DNA of 64,000 nucleotides from Panacibacter ginsenosidivorans (GTDB taxonomy: Bacteria > Bacteroidota > Bacteroidia > Chitinophagales > Chitinophagaceae): assembly GCF_007971225.1 (NCBI RefSeq), contig NZ_CP042435.1:2111501-2175500 (forward strand), read 5' to 3'. The number at the start of each line of letters is the position of its first letter. The stretch's first letter is position 1. Both the position numbers and the translations under genes were made by a program. The notes beneath the pieces were generated by a model that saw only the letters and a program-made list of their open reading frames with translations, did no database searches and was not told where the DNA came from. Of the stretch, positions 17,715 through 25,908 are shown piece by piece.

Positions 17715-19367
17715 ATGAAAAAGTTTTTGTTTATCTCCGTAGTGTTTGCCATCAGTCTCGGGTTAAATGCGCAAAAAACGGGTATTTTAACCAATCAGAA
17801 AGATGCCTGGGGTCTGTTGTATACCTATACTGGTGAAGTTGTAAACGGTAAAGCAAATGGTATGGGTGTTGCAAAATATGCATCAGGAAATGTGCTGAGG
17901 TATGTAGGGAGTTTTATGAATGGTACTTACAACGGTAAAGGCACCATGTTCTTTGATGGTGGAGCATTTCTTACCGGCACCTGGAAAAATGGAAAGCTCA
18001 ATGGCAAAGGGGCAAACTTAAATGGTGACGGAAGTCTCTATATTGGTGACTTTGCAGATGGACTTAAAAACGGTCAGGGTTTACTTATTTACAAAGACAA
18101 CAGTTTTGTTAAAGGCAATTATAAAAACGATAAAATGAATGGCCGTTGTATTAACCTATGGACGGATGGCACGATTATAAGCGATATTATTTATGCTGAT
18201 GATAAAAGAAACGGCACCGGTTATCAATATGAAGCCAAAGTAAAAAAATTATATGAAGGTGAGTGGAGAGATGACAAGTGGGTTCAGGCAACTACCCCAA
18301 ATTTTAGTAGCTTTTTAAAGTCGGCTTCTTTTATTGGTGAAAATACCACGGACCATGTTTTAATGGGGCCTGTCAATTCGAACCAATATTTAGTAGATAC
18401 TTCATATTATTATGATCAGAACGCACATAAAAGATATTTTGGCTTTTATGAAAATGGACACATGAGGAACGGACTTATTATTAGAGACGACAGCACACGT
18501 TTTTATGGTCCATTAGGCACCAAAGGTGCAAATGGCTATTCTTATGATTTCAAATTTGGAAAATACTATTCCGAAGGAACCTATACAGACGATTACCTAA
18601 ATGGTGAGATTGTTGATATTGATCTCGAAAAGAAATCTGCTTATTATGGCAATGCAATACAAGGTGAATTCACCGGAAAGGCATATTTCTTTAATGAAAG
18701 TGGAAGCATGTATTCCGGCGATTACGTAAAAGGAAGGTTTTCAGGCAATGGCTACCGCCTGGAAACTTCTGGTAAATATACTTCAGGAACGTGGAGTGAT
18801 GGTAAAGTAATTAACCTTAATACCCTTATTACTTCTAAGGGAGATGTTATAACAGGTTCCCCCAAAACATTAGCAGAAGCAATAAACAATATCATTAAAG
18901 ATTATCCCACTAATTATTATGATGACATTGCAGGCGATATTGTTGATGATTATGATTTGCTAGATCAGTTTGAGGATCAGGATACTTCTTCTTACCTTGA
19001 TTATTCTTATACCTTGTTTCAGGTGCCGGGTAGTGTAGAAAAAAATATCATTGCGACGGATTTTGATCTTGTTACTTATTATTACGCAAAAATGTTAGAA
19101 ACCGATGATGCGGCTAAGGCTACTGCTAAGTATAAAGACCTGGCTGGTCAATTGCAGAATCTTGTTATTGCTAATTCATATTACCCAACTAAAGTTAAGC
19201 TACAAGGCACTGTAACTGCACCTAATAATTCAAACGACAAGACCGAAACAGAATTTTCTTTACCATCTGGTTCAGACAGTTTTATTTATTTCAAAATATG
19301 GCTTACGCTTTTTAAAAATGCCGATGACAAATATGTAGTAAGCATTTCGATGGGTGAAAAAGAGTAA
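17715..19367 (+). CDS. Secreted MORN-repeat protein
   Basis: 550 residues with a signal peptide (MKKFLFISVVFAISLGLNAQ). From about 35 to 175 it contains a run of MORN repeats, for example YVGSFMNGTYNGKGTMFFDG, YIGDFADGLKNGQGLLIYKD and VKGNYKNDKMNGRCINLWTD, with degenerate copies to about 370. The C-terminal 180 residues are acidic and of unknown fold. MORN repeats form beta-hairpin sheets that bind lipids or proteins; bacterial ones are mostly uncharacterised. The gene has its own promoter region and no operon partners. Confidence 0.85.
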   Translation: MKKFLFISVVFAISLGLNAQKTGILTNQKDAWGLLYTYTGEVVNGKANGMGVAKYASGNVLRYVGSFMNGTYNGKGTMFFDGGAFLTGTWKNGKLNGKGANLNGDGSLYIGDFADGLKNGQGLLIYKDNSFVKGNYKNDKMNGRCINLWTDGTIISDIIYADDKRNGTGYQYEAKVKKLYEGEWRDDKWVQATTPNFSSFLKSASFIGENTTDHVLMGPVNSNQYLVDTSYYYDQNAHKRYFGFYENGHMRNGLIIRDDSTRFYGPLGTKGANGYSYDFKFGKYYSEGTYTDDYLNGEIVDIDLEKKSAYYGNAIQGEFTGKAYFFNESGSMYSGDYVKGRFSGNGYRLETSGKYTSGTWSDGKVINLNTLITSKGDVITGSPKTLAEAINNIIKDYPTNYYDDIAGDIVDDYDLLDQFEDQDTSSYLDYSYTLFQVPGSVEKNIIATDFDLVTYYYAKMLETDDAAKATAKYKDLAGQLQNLVIANSYYPTKVKLQGTVTAPNNSNDKTETEFSLPSGSDSFIYFKIWLTLFKNADDKYVVSISMGEKE

Positions 19368-19454
19368 TGGTTTTTCCAAAAGGCAGAATGATTACTATAA
19401 ATGACCTTGAAAGAATATAGGTTGAATTGAAAGATGATAATAGCAAAACAAAAA

Positions 19455-19703
19455 CTACGTTATAGAGTCTATATTGCTGGTATTAGATTTTTTCCTGCGC
19501 CATAACGCATATACAATCAGTGTAAGTAGCATGGCGGTTCCAACCCCAATAAGCACTTCATTCTTTTTCCATAAATGTTTCAACTCTGCGCCTGTTGTTG
19601 TTTTTGCAACAGGCTCTTGTGCCATACCATTATTAGTTGTAAGTAAAAAAGCTACAAAGCAAACAATCAGAATTATTCTTACCCGGTTTTTTTTCTTTTG
19701 CAC
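19455..19703 (-). CDS. Small exported or membrane protein
   Basis: 82 residues. A basic N-terminus with a hydrophobic segment (IILIVCFVAFLLTTNNGMAQ) looks like a signal peptide. A second hydrophobic helix at about 50-68 (VLIGVGTAMLLTLIVYALW) is followed by a basic RRKK stop-transfer signal. It is probably a bitopic inner-membrane protein with a short periplasmic part. No family is recognised. An open frame on the other strand is less protein-like. Confidence 0.6.
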   Translation of the reverse strand: MQKKKNRVRIILIVCFVAFLLTTNNGMAQEPVAKTTTGAELKHLWKKNEVLIGVGTAMLLTLIVYALWRRKKSNTSNIDSIT

Positions 19704-19826
19704 AATGCAATGGTTTCGTTAGAAAATAGTTGCAGAAATTATAGCAGATAATTAAAGTTAGTAATTACTACCCAAATAAATAATCATAAAAAAGCAATAT
19801 TTACAGATAAGTTCTCTTAAAACAAT

Positions 19827-19976
19827 TTTTTAGAAGCCGGCTGTTGAGCTTTATGGCATCGGCAGTTGTGTCACTCACTTGTACGTTCCGAAATTTGCTG
19901 AACAAAAAACAAGACGCACAAGTGAGTGACACAACCAAAGCTTTATAGTACCATTGTAGCTAAGTTTATAAAAATC
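19827..19976. repeat. GTAC-core element 10 (inverted doublet)
   Basis: Class II cores at 19865-19884 and 19916-19935, 71 bp end to end. The left flank has AGCCGGCT and TTATGGCATCGG; the right has CAAAGCTTTATAG and a distal AAGTTTATAAAAAT. One of the most complete copies. It lies in the 400-bp divergent gap before atpG, where a promoter box and a leader hairpin also sit. Confidence 0.9.
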
Positions 19977-20018
19977 CACATAGTTGAAAACACGCTTAAT
20001 AATTTCACCTGTTTCCGT

Positions 20019-20026
20019 TAACTTTG
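20019..20026 (+). promoter_or_regulatory. Candidate -7 box for atpG
   Basis: TAACTTTG matches TAnnTTTG, 78 bp before the atpG start. Confidence 0.45.
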
Positions 20027-20049
20027 CCGCCGATTTCAGGTTCCTTTTG

Positions 20050-20077
20050 TTTACGAATAGATTTAAGTATTCGTAAA
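20050..20077 (+). promoter_or_regulatory. Perfect 10-bp dyad in the atpG leader
   Basis: TTTACGAATA and TATTCGTAAA around an eight-base centre, 26 bp before the ATG. It could be an mRNA hairpin or a protein-binding dyad; the half-site TACGAA / TTCGTA recurs at 45591-45628. Confidence 0.6.
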
Positions 20078-20103
20078 TGGCTGAATCTTAAAACTTTACA
20101 ACA

Positions 20104-20985
20104 ATGGCTGGTCAGTTAAAAGAAGTTCGCAACCGCATAAAATCAGTACAAAGCACACAGCAAATAACCAAGGCTATGAAGATGGTAAGTGCCGCCAAAC
20201 TGCGCCGCGCTCAGGATGCCATTATACAGATGAGGCCTTATGCACAGAAACTGCAGGAAGTATTGAGCAATATAGTAAGCAATTCTGATGGCGATGTAAG
20301 TATAAAACTTGCAGAAGAAAGACCAGTTGAAAAGGTTCTATTTATAGTTATTACCAGCGACCGTGGTCTTGCAGGAGCTTATAACACCAATATTATAAAA
20401 ACTGCCAAGCTAACCATTGAAGAAAAATATGCTGCACAGTTCAAAAAAGGAAATGTAACCATCTGGAATATTGGGAAAAAAGGGTTTGAAAGTTTAAGCA
20501 AAAGCGGTTACAAGACTGATGCTGCTTATAAAGATATTTTTTTGAACCTTACATTTGAAAATGTACAGGCTGCATCTGTTGCTGCGATGAAAGCTTTTGA
20601 GAATAAAGAATTTGATGCAGTAGAGATCGTGTATAGCGAATTTAAAAATGCAGCTACACAACGTTTCCAGAGCGAGCCATTTCTTCCCATTCCTAAAGTA
20701 GAAAAGAAAGCAGGTGCTAAAAAGGCCGATTTTATTTTCGAGCCTAACAAAGAACAACTCATTGCAGAGTTAATGCCAAAGATTCTAAACACACAGTTAT
20801 ACAAAGCTGTATTAGATGCGAATGCAAGTGAACATGGCGCACGTATGACGGCAATGGATAAGGCAAGCGAAAATGCCAATGAATTGCTTAAAGCACTAAA
20901 AATCTCTTACAACCGTGCACGCCAGGCAGCCATTACAACTGAGCTGACAGAAATAGTAAGCGGCGCAGCAGCTCTGCAAGGCTAA
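20104..20985 (+). CDS. atpG: ATP synthase F1 gamma subunit, separated from the atp operon
   Basis: 293 residues, normal length. The conserved N-terminal coiled coil (LKEVRNRIKSVQSTQQITKA, MKMVSAAKLRRAQ) and the C-terminal helix (ASEHGARMTAMDKASENANE, YNRARQAAITTELTEIVSGA) are both intact. Gamma is the central rotor stalk of F1. It usually follows atpA; here the gene upstream is on the other strand and scpB follows, so it has become detached and must be expressed in step with the rest from its own promoter. Confidence 0.96.
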   Translation: MAGQLKEVRNRIKSVQSTQQITKAMKMVSAAKLRRAQDAIIQMRPYAQKLQEVLSNIVSNSDGDVSIKLAEERPVEKVLFIVITSDRGLAGAYNTNIIKTAKLTIEEKYAAQFKKGNVTIWNIGKKGFESLSKSGYKTDAAYKDIFLNLTFENVQAASVAAMKAFENKEFDAVEIVYSEFKNAATQRFQSEPFLPIPKVEKKAGAKKADFIFEPNKEQLIAELMPKILNTQLYKAVLDANASEHGARMTAMDKASENANELLKALKISYNRARQAAITTELTEIVSGAAALQG

Positions 20986-20990
20986 TTATA

Positions 20991-21064
20991 CAATTTGAAA
21001 ATATAAAGATTTGAAAATGTTTTAGCAGAAAATATTCTGCATTGTTTTCAAATTTTCAAATTCA
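20991..21064. repeat. Imperfect long hairpin between atpG and scpB
   Basis: AATTTGAAAATATAAAG and GATTTGAAAATG on the left pair with GTTTTCAAATTTTCAAATT on the right, around the inner GCAGAA-AATA-TTCTGC. It may terminate atpG transcription or be a dispersed AT-rich repeat. Confidence 0.55.
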
Positions 21065-21068
21065 CCAC

Positions 21069-21893
21069 ATGGAACTTTCCCAGATAATACCTCATATAGA
21101 AGCATTGATCTTTGCCAGTGAAAAACCATTGACAAGCCTTGAGATCGTTGAACTCATCAACAATGCTTTTGGTTTTATGGAAGAGCGTATTATGCCCGAC
21201 CAGGTGGAGAGTTGTATAGAAGGTATCAAAGAAAAATACCAGAGTGAGTTTTACCCATTTGAAGTAAGAGAAAGTGGCGGTGGCTGGCAGTTTCTTACAA
21301 AGAAAGATTTTCATAAAACATTGGCTCAACTGAATGGTGAGAAATTCCTGAAACGCTTATCCACAGCAGCGTTGGAAACATTGGCTATTATTGCTTATAA
21401 ACAACCGATCACCAAGGGTGAGATTGAAGGTATCCGTGGTGTAAACAGCGATTACAGTATTCAAAAATTGTTGGAAAAAGAATTAATACTCATAAGTGGC
21501 CGTAATGAAACCGCACCGGGCAAACCATTGGTCTACGCTACTTCTAAAAACTTCATGGATTATTTTGGTTTGAACTCAACCGATGATCTGCCTAAAATAA
21601 AAGAGGTGCTTGCTGAGCAAATGGTTGAACCCACTATTGTAAGCGCAGAAAATTTATCAGAAGAAGAAATACCTGCAGAAATACCATTGCTTTCTGTAGA
21701 TAGTAACGGAGACCTGGTATTGCATGCAGAAGATGACGAAGCAATTATTATAGAAGAAACAATTGAGATAACATTGGATGAAGATGTTGAAACAGCCGGT
21801 ACTTCAGATGAACCTGACGAAGAAAAGAATAAGAAAGATCTAAACGAAAGCGATGATGAAGTAGCCGATGATAATGAAAATTCAAAAGACTAA
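21069..21893 (+). CDS. scpB: Segregation and condensation protein B
   Basis: 274 residues from ATG 21069; a start at 21042 would add nine residues encoded by the hairpin repeat. Two winged-helix domains cover about 5-165, with the conserved LSTAALETLAIIAYKQPITKGEIEGIRG. With ScpA it bridges the SMC heads in chromosome condensation. The tail from about 180 on is long and very acidic (EEEIPAEIPLLS, DEPDEEKNKKDLNESDDEV), as in several relatives in this phylum. No scpA or smc gene is nearby. Confidence 0.93.
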   Translation: MELSQIIPHIEALIFASEKPLTSLEIVELINNAFGFMEERIMPDQVESCIEGIKEKYQSEFYPFEVRESGGGWQFLTKKDFHKTLAQLNGEKFLKRLSTAALETLAIIAYKQPITKGEIEGIRGVNSDYSIQKLLEKELILISGRNETAPGKPLVYATSKNFMDYFGLNSTDDLPKIKEVLAEQMVEPTIVSAENLSEEEIPAEIPLLSVDSNGDLVLHAEDDEAIIIEETIEITLDEDVETAGTSDEPDEEKNKKDLNESDDEVADDNENSKD

Positions 21894-21897
21894 TATA

Positions 21898-21930
21898 ACG
21901 GCCCTTCAATGAAGGGCTTTATTTTTATAA
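21898..21930 (+). terminator. Terminator of scpB
   Basis: GCCCTTCA / TGAAGGGC stem followed by TTTATTTTTA, a few bases after the scpB stop. Confidence 0.88.
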
Positions 21931-21962
21931 TCCATTTATTAAATCAATCCCCACTCATATCG

Positions 21963-21970
21963 TATCTTCG
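21963..21970 (+). promoter_or_regulatory. Candidate -7 box for lysA
   Basis: TATCTTCG, one mismatch to TAnnTTTG, ends 5 bp before the lysA ATG. If used, the mRNA would be almost leaderless. Confidence 0.4.
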
Positions 21971-21975
21971 AAATT

Positions 21976-23190
21976 ATGTCGCAGCAACTAACAAAAGAAC
22001 AACTGATCAGTGTAGCTAATGAGTATGGTACACCGGTATATGTTTATCACGCAGAAAAAATAGAAGAGCAGCTTAATGAACTAACCAATGCGTTCAAAGA
22101 TTGTAATGCAAAGTTTTTTTATGCCTGCAAGTCGCTGACCAATATCAATATTTTAAAACTTATAAAGCAGTACGGTGCCAACCTTGATTGCGTAAGCATT
22201 AATGAAGTGAATCTTGGTTTAAAAGCCGGCTTTGCACCAAAACAAATTTTATTTACACCAAACTGTGTTGACTTTGAAGAGATCGAAGCAGGTATTGCAT
22301 TAGGCGTTAATGTAAATATTGACAACATTTCTTTACTTGAAAGGTTTGGTAATAAATACGGGCATACTTATCCTGTTTGCATTCGTTTAAATCCACATAT
22401 AATGGCGGGTGGGAATTTTAAAATTTCTACGGGCCATATCGACAGTAAGTTTGGTATTTCCATTCACCAGATGCGCCACATAGAACGTATTGTAAAAACA
22501 ACCAACATACACGTTGCAGGACTGCATATGCATACGGGTAGCGAGATAAAAGATGTAAATGTATTCCTGCAGGGTTTGGAAGTAATGTTTGATATGGCGC
22601 GCCATTTTCCAAAACTCGAATTCATTGATCTCGGCAGTGGTTTTAAAGTGCCCTACCAGGATGATGATGTAAAAACAGATGTTGCGTCGCTTGGCAAAAA
22701 AGTTGCTGAGGCATTTGCAGTGTATGAAAAAGAGAATGGTCGTAAATTAGAAATCTGGTTTGAGCCGGGAAAATTTCTGGTAAGTGAATCTGGTTATTTT
22801 GTAGTAAAGGCAAATGTGATCAAACAAACAACAGCTACTGTTTTTGTTGGCGTAAACAGTGGCTTTAATCATTTGATACGCCCTATGTTTTATGAAGCGT
22901 ACCACCGCATTGAAAACATCAGCAACCCAAATGGCCCTGAACGTATTTACACCGTTGTAGGTAATATTTGTGAGACAGATACTTTTGCATGGGATCGCAA
23001 ACTGCGTGAAGTACGTGAAGGTGATTTTCTTGTGTTTTACAATGCCGGCGCTTATGGTTTTGAAATGAGCAGTAATTTTAATAGTCGCCTCAAACCCGCA
23101 GAAGTATTGATAAAAGATGGCAAGGCTTATTTAATAAGAAAGCGTGATGAGTTTGCTGATCTGCTGAAGAACCAGGTAGAAGTGTTGTAA
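21976..23190 (+). CDS. lysA: Diaminopimelate decarboxylase
   Basis: 404 residues, normal length. A fold-III PLP decarboxylase: the PLP lysine is Lys52 in ACKSLTN, HMHTGSE and the glycine-rich DLGSGF bind the phosphate, and GNICETDT supplies the active-site Cys from the other subunit. The enzyme decarboxylates meso-diaminopimelate to lysine, the last step of lysine synthesis. It is a single gene between two terminated units. Confidence 0.94.
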   Translation: MSQQLTKEQLISVANEYGTPVYVYHAEKIEEQLNELTNAFKDCNAKFFYACKSLTNINILKLIKQYGANLDCVSINEVNLGLKAGFAPKQILFTPNCVDFEEIEAGIALGVNVNIDNISLLERFGNKYGHTYPVCIRLNPHIMAGGNFKISTGHIDSKFGISIHQMRHIERIVKTTNIHVAGLHMHTGSEIKDVNVFLQGLEVMFDMARHFPKLEFIDLGSGFKVPYQDDDVKTDVASLGKKVAEAFAVYEKENGRKLEIWFEPGKFLVSESGYFVVKANVIKQTTATVFVGVNSGFNHLIRPMFYEAYHRIENISNPNGPERIYTVVGNICETDTFAWDRKLREVREGDFLVFYNAGAYGFEMSSNFNSRLKPAEVLIKDGKAYLIRKRDEFADLLKNQVEVL

Positions 23191-23228
23191 GAAAATGTGC
23201 AGATGTGCGAATATGCAAATGTGAAAAT
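23190..23228 (+). repeat. Single arm of the GTGCAGATGTG repeat
   Basis: GTGCAGATGTGCGAATATGC then AAATGTGAAAATT directly after the lysA stop. A complete inverted copy of this repeat is at 61742-61822. Confidence 0.6.
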
Positions 23229-23240
23229 TAAAGAAAATGA

Positions 23241-23321
23241 TGATACCAGCTTTTGTATTTTATGGCATCTTCGTTGCGTCGCAATCCTTTCATCTTTCAA
23301 TCATAGATTGAGCAATAAAAG
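23241..23321 (+). repeat. GTAC-core element 11 (single arm, TGGCATC-type flank)
   Basis: TACCAGCTTTTGTATTTTAT then GGCATCTTC, a class I core variant at 23273-23292 (CAATCCTTTCA instead of CACTCTTGTAC) and the inner ATTGAGCAATAAAA. Confidence 0.82.
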
Positions 23322-23360
23322 AAATCTGGAAATAAAATATTCCCCTTTAGGGATTAGGGC

Positions 23361-24203
23361 ATGATCGAAATAAAAAATATAAAAAAGTCCTTCGGCGATA
23401 AGATCATCATTGATGATATAAGCGCTGTAATGGAAGCCGGGAAATGCAATCTTATCATTGGCGCCAGTGGTAGCGGCAAAACCGTGCTCACCAAATGTAT
23501 GGTAGGTTTGTTTCATCCCGACAGCGGCGAAATTTTATACAGCGGCGAAAGTTTTGGCGCTATGGACGATGAGCACCGCAAAATGCTGCGCCAGCAGATT
23601 GGCATGCTCTTCCAGGGCTCTGCATTGTTTGATTCCATGACAGTAGAACAGAACGTAATGTTTCCGCTGGAAATGTTTTCAAGAGATAATTATAAAACAA
23701 GAAAGAAAAGAGTAGATGAGGTACTGGCACGTGTAGAACTGAAAGATGCACATAAGAAATTCCCTGCAGAAATAAGTGGCGGTATGAAAAAGCGTGTGGG
23801 TATAGCACGTTCTATCGTACTCAATCCAAAATATTTGTTCTGCGATGAGCCCAACTCCGGTCTTGATCCGCAAACATCTTTGGTAATAGATAAGCTTATC
23901 AAGGAGCTTACCAATGAGTTTAATACCACTACTATTGTTGTTACGCACGATATGAACAGTGTAATGGAAATCGGCGATCATATTGTTTATTTATACCAGG
24001 GCAAAAAAGAATGGGAAGGCTCTAACAAAGAGATCATCTTCAGCAAGAGTGATAAACTGAACAAGTTCATTTTTGCGTCAGAATTTTTGCAGGATGCAAA
24101 AGACATGCGCATGCTGGAAATGAAAGGCAAAATTGACAACGACAGAAATATGGAAGATCTGTTGAACAGCCCCGGCTCGCTGATGGATAACCTGGAGAAA
24201 TAG
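23361..24203 (+). CDS. ABC transporter ATP-binding protein, MlaF-type
   Basis: 280 residues. Walker A is at 34-41 (GASGSGKT), the Q-loop is LFQGSALFDSMTV, the signature is ISGGMKKRVGIARS, Walker B is LFCDEPNSGLDP, and the H-loop is VTHD. The MKKR signature and NSGLDP are typical of the MlaF/Ttg2A group, which drives phospholipid transport between the membranes with an MlaE permease and an MCE protein. Neither partner is adjacent, so they must be encoded elsewhere. The C-terminal 60 residues form a charged extension. Confidence 0.9.
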   Translation: MIEIKNIKKSFGDKIIIDDISAVMEAGKCNLIIGASGSGKTVLTKCMVGLFHPDSGEILYSGESFGAMDDEHRKMLRQQIGMLFQGSALFDSMTVEQNVMFPLEMFSRDNYKTRKKRVDEVLARVELKDAHKKFPAEISGGMKKRVGIARSIVLNPKYLFCDEPNSGLDPQTSLVIDKLIKELTNEFNTTTIVVTHDMNSVMEIGDHIVYLYQGKKEWEGSNKEIIFSKSDKLNKFIFASEFLQDAKDMRMLEMKGKIDNDRNMEDLLNSPGSLMDNLEK

Positions 24204-24207
24204 TATT

Positions 24208-24276
24208 CAACGCAAAGGCGCTAAGGCTCAAAGAGATTTTTCCTTCTTTTGCCACTCCCTGTCTCTGCGGTTTTTA
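24208..24276. repeat. Copy of the CGCAAAGGCGC repeat after the ABC gene
   Basis: CAACGCAAAGGCGCTAAGG on the left and CTGTCTCTGCGGTTTTT on the right, imperfectly inverted, starting a few bases after the stop. Related to the fragment at 7861-7895. Confidence 0.55.
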
Positions 24277-24277
24277 T

Positions 24278-24358
24278 TTGCTCAATAGTATATCAAACGT
24301 ACAAGAGTGCGACGCAACGAACGCTCAATAGTTTTATTAAAGCCAGGCTCATAAAAAC
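24278..24358 (-). repeat. GTAC-core element 12 (single arm, TTAATAG-type flank)
   Basis: Inner TTGCTCAATAG, class I core at 24299-24318, then CGAACGCTCAATAG and the distal AGCCAGGCTCATAAAAA. Confidence 0.88.
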
Positions 24359-24456
24359 CCCTTTCAAATACAATCATATCCACACTTTATACATGCCGGG
24401 TAATTTTATGTTTTAATAAGGTTGCATACCCTTAATTTTGCGCAATCTTTCAAGAA

Positions 24457-25650
24457 ATGAATCATACAATTTCCTCCAACGAGTCTATTCCATCGCAGAA
24501 AAAGAAAATTATTGTTTTAGGCAGCGGTCCCAACAGGATTGGCCAGGGAATCGAGTTTGACTATTGCTGTGTGCATGGTCTGCTGGCAATAAAAGAATGT
24601 GGTTATGAAGCGATCATGATCAATTGCAACCCCGAAACAGTGAGCACCGATTTTGACATGGCCGATAAATTATATTTCGAGCCGGTTTATTGGGAACATC
24701 TCTGGGAAATTATTGAACTGGAAAAACCAGAGGGTGTTATTGTGCAGCTTGGCGGGCAAACAGCTTTAAAACTGGCAAAGAAGCTTACACAGAAAGGTAT
24801 TAAGATCATTGGCACTTCCTTCGACAGTATGGATATTGCCGAAGATCGTGGCCGTTTTAGTGACCTGCTGAAAGACCTCGATATTCCTTACCCGGCATAT
24901 GGAACCGCTTATACAGCTGATGAAGCGATTGAAGTGGCCAATAATGTTGGCTACCCCGTGCTGGTGCGGCCAAGCTATGTGTTGGGCGGGCAAAGAATGC
25001 GCATCGTGATCAATGATGATGAGGTAGAAAAAGCGGTGATCAGTTTGCTGAAACATATTCCTAACAACAAGATACTGATCGACCATTTCCTGGATCGTTG
25101 CCAGGAAGCTGAGATCGATGGCATATTTGACGGCGAAGATTTTCATGTGATGGGCGTGATGGAGCATATAGAACCTGCAGGTATCCACAGTGGCGACAGT
25201 AATGCGGTGTTACCGGCTTTCAACCTTACACCACTCGTTATAACAACGATGGAATATTATGCTGAAAAAATTGCAAGGGCATTGAATATACGTGGGCTCA
25301 TTAACATACAGTTTGCGATAAAGAATGATAAAGTGTTTGTGATCGAAGCAAACCCAAGAGCCAGTCGTACCACGCCTTTCATCGCAAAAGCTTACCAGAT
25401 TCCTTATCTTAATATTGCCACCAAAGTAATGATAGGTGCAGCAAAACTTAAGGACTTTACTTACGAGAAGAAGCTAAAAGGTTTTGCTATAAAAGAACCT
25501 GTGTTTAGTTTTAATAAATTCCCGAACGTAAACAAAGAACTGGGTCCTGAAATGAAGAGTACAGGCGAAGCAATCCGATTTATAAAAGATCTGCGTGATC
25601 CATATTTCAGGCAACTGTATAAAGAAAAGAGTATGTATTTGAGCAAGTAG
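24457..25650 (+). CDS. carB: Carbamoyl-phosphate synthase large subunit, second synthetase half only
   Basis: 397 residues that match the second ATP-grasp half of CarB (the carbamate-phosphorylating half): GSGPNRIGQGIEFDYCCVHG, NCNPETVSTDFD, VRPSYVLGGQRM, EHIEPAGIHSGDS and NPRASRTTPF. Full CarB has about 1070 residues. Here the first synthetase half and the C-terminal allosteric MGS-like domain are missing: translation starts at ATG 24457 after a 250-bp spacer with no CarB-like frame and stops just after the second ATP-grasp unit. This suggests a split carB with an unlinked N-half rather than decay, since the frame is intact and the catalytic motifs are kept. Confidence 0.88.
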   Translation: MNHTISSNESIPSQKKKIIVLGSGPNRIGQGIEFDYCCVHGLLAIKECGYEAIMINCNPETVSTDFDMADKLYFEPVYWEHLWEIIELEKPEGVIVQLGGQTALKLAKKLTQKGIKIIGTSFDSMDIAEDRGRFSDLLKDLDIPYPAYGTAYTADEAIEVANNVGYPVLVRPSYVLGGQRMRIVINDDEVEKAVISLLKHIPNNKILIDHFLDRCQEAEIDGIFDGEDFHVMGVMEHIEPAGIHSGDSNAVLPAFNLTPLVITTMEYYAEKIARALNIRGLINIQFAIKNDKVFVIEANPRASRTTPFIAKAYQIPYLNIATKVMIGAAKLKDFTYEKKLKGFAIKEPVFSFNKFPNVNKELGPEMKSTGEAIRFIKDLRDPYFRQLYKEKSMYLSK

Positions 25651-25670
25651 AATATTCATAAGATATAATA

Positions 25671-25710
25671 AGAGCCGGTCATTATTGAACCAGCTTTTGT
25701 TTTTTATGGC
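25671..25710 (+). terminator. Terminator of carB, formed with a repeat end
   Basis: AGAGCCGGT, loop, ACCAGCTTTTGTTTTTT. The stem has one mismatch. Its right half and T run are the outer flank of GTAC-core element 13. Confidence 0.65.
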
Positions 25711-25760
25711 GCCGTCTGTTGTGTCACTCACTTCATCGTTCACAGCTTTATTCGGCAAGC
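25684..25760 (+). repeat. GTAC-core element 13 (single arm, TGGCATC-type flank)
   Basis: ACCAGCTTTTGTTTTTTATG then GCGCCGTCT and a class II core variant at 25718-25737 (ending TTCATC instead of TTGTAC). Confidence 0.8.
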
Positions 25761-25908
25761 TCAAAGCACTACCCCGCAGAACATATATATCTTTTTATCC
25801 TTTATTAATCAGCAGCTTAATATTAAACGGATACAATAAAATCCTTCCCTGCAATGTTATTACAGTGTGTAATTGTTATACTTTTATTGTCCAAATCCAA
25901 TAATCGTT

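Noticed and set aside
17546-17836. 96-codon frame before the MORN gene
   Set aside because: Consists largely of repeat element 9 and overlaps the MORN signal peptide in another frame.
22682-22694. TTGCGTCGC inside lysA resembles the repeat core
   Set aside because: It is in frame coding for Val-Ala-Ser-Leu, lacks the GTAC end and flanks, and is the only such match in a coding interior.
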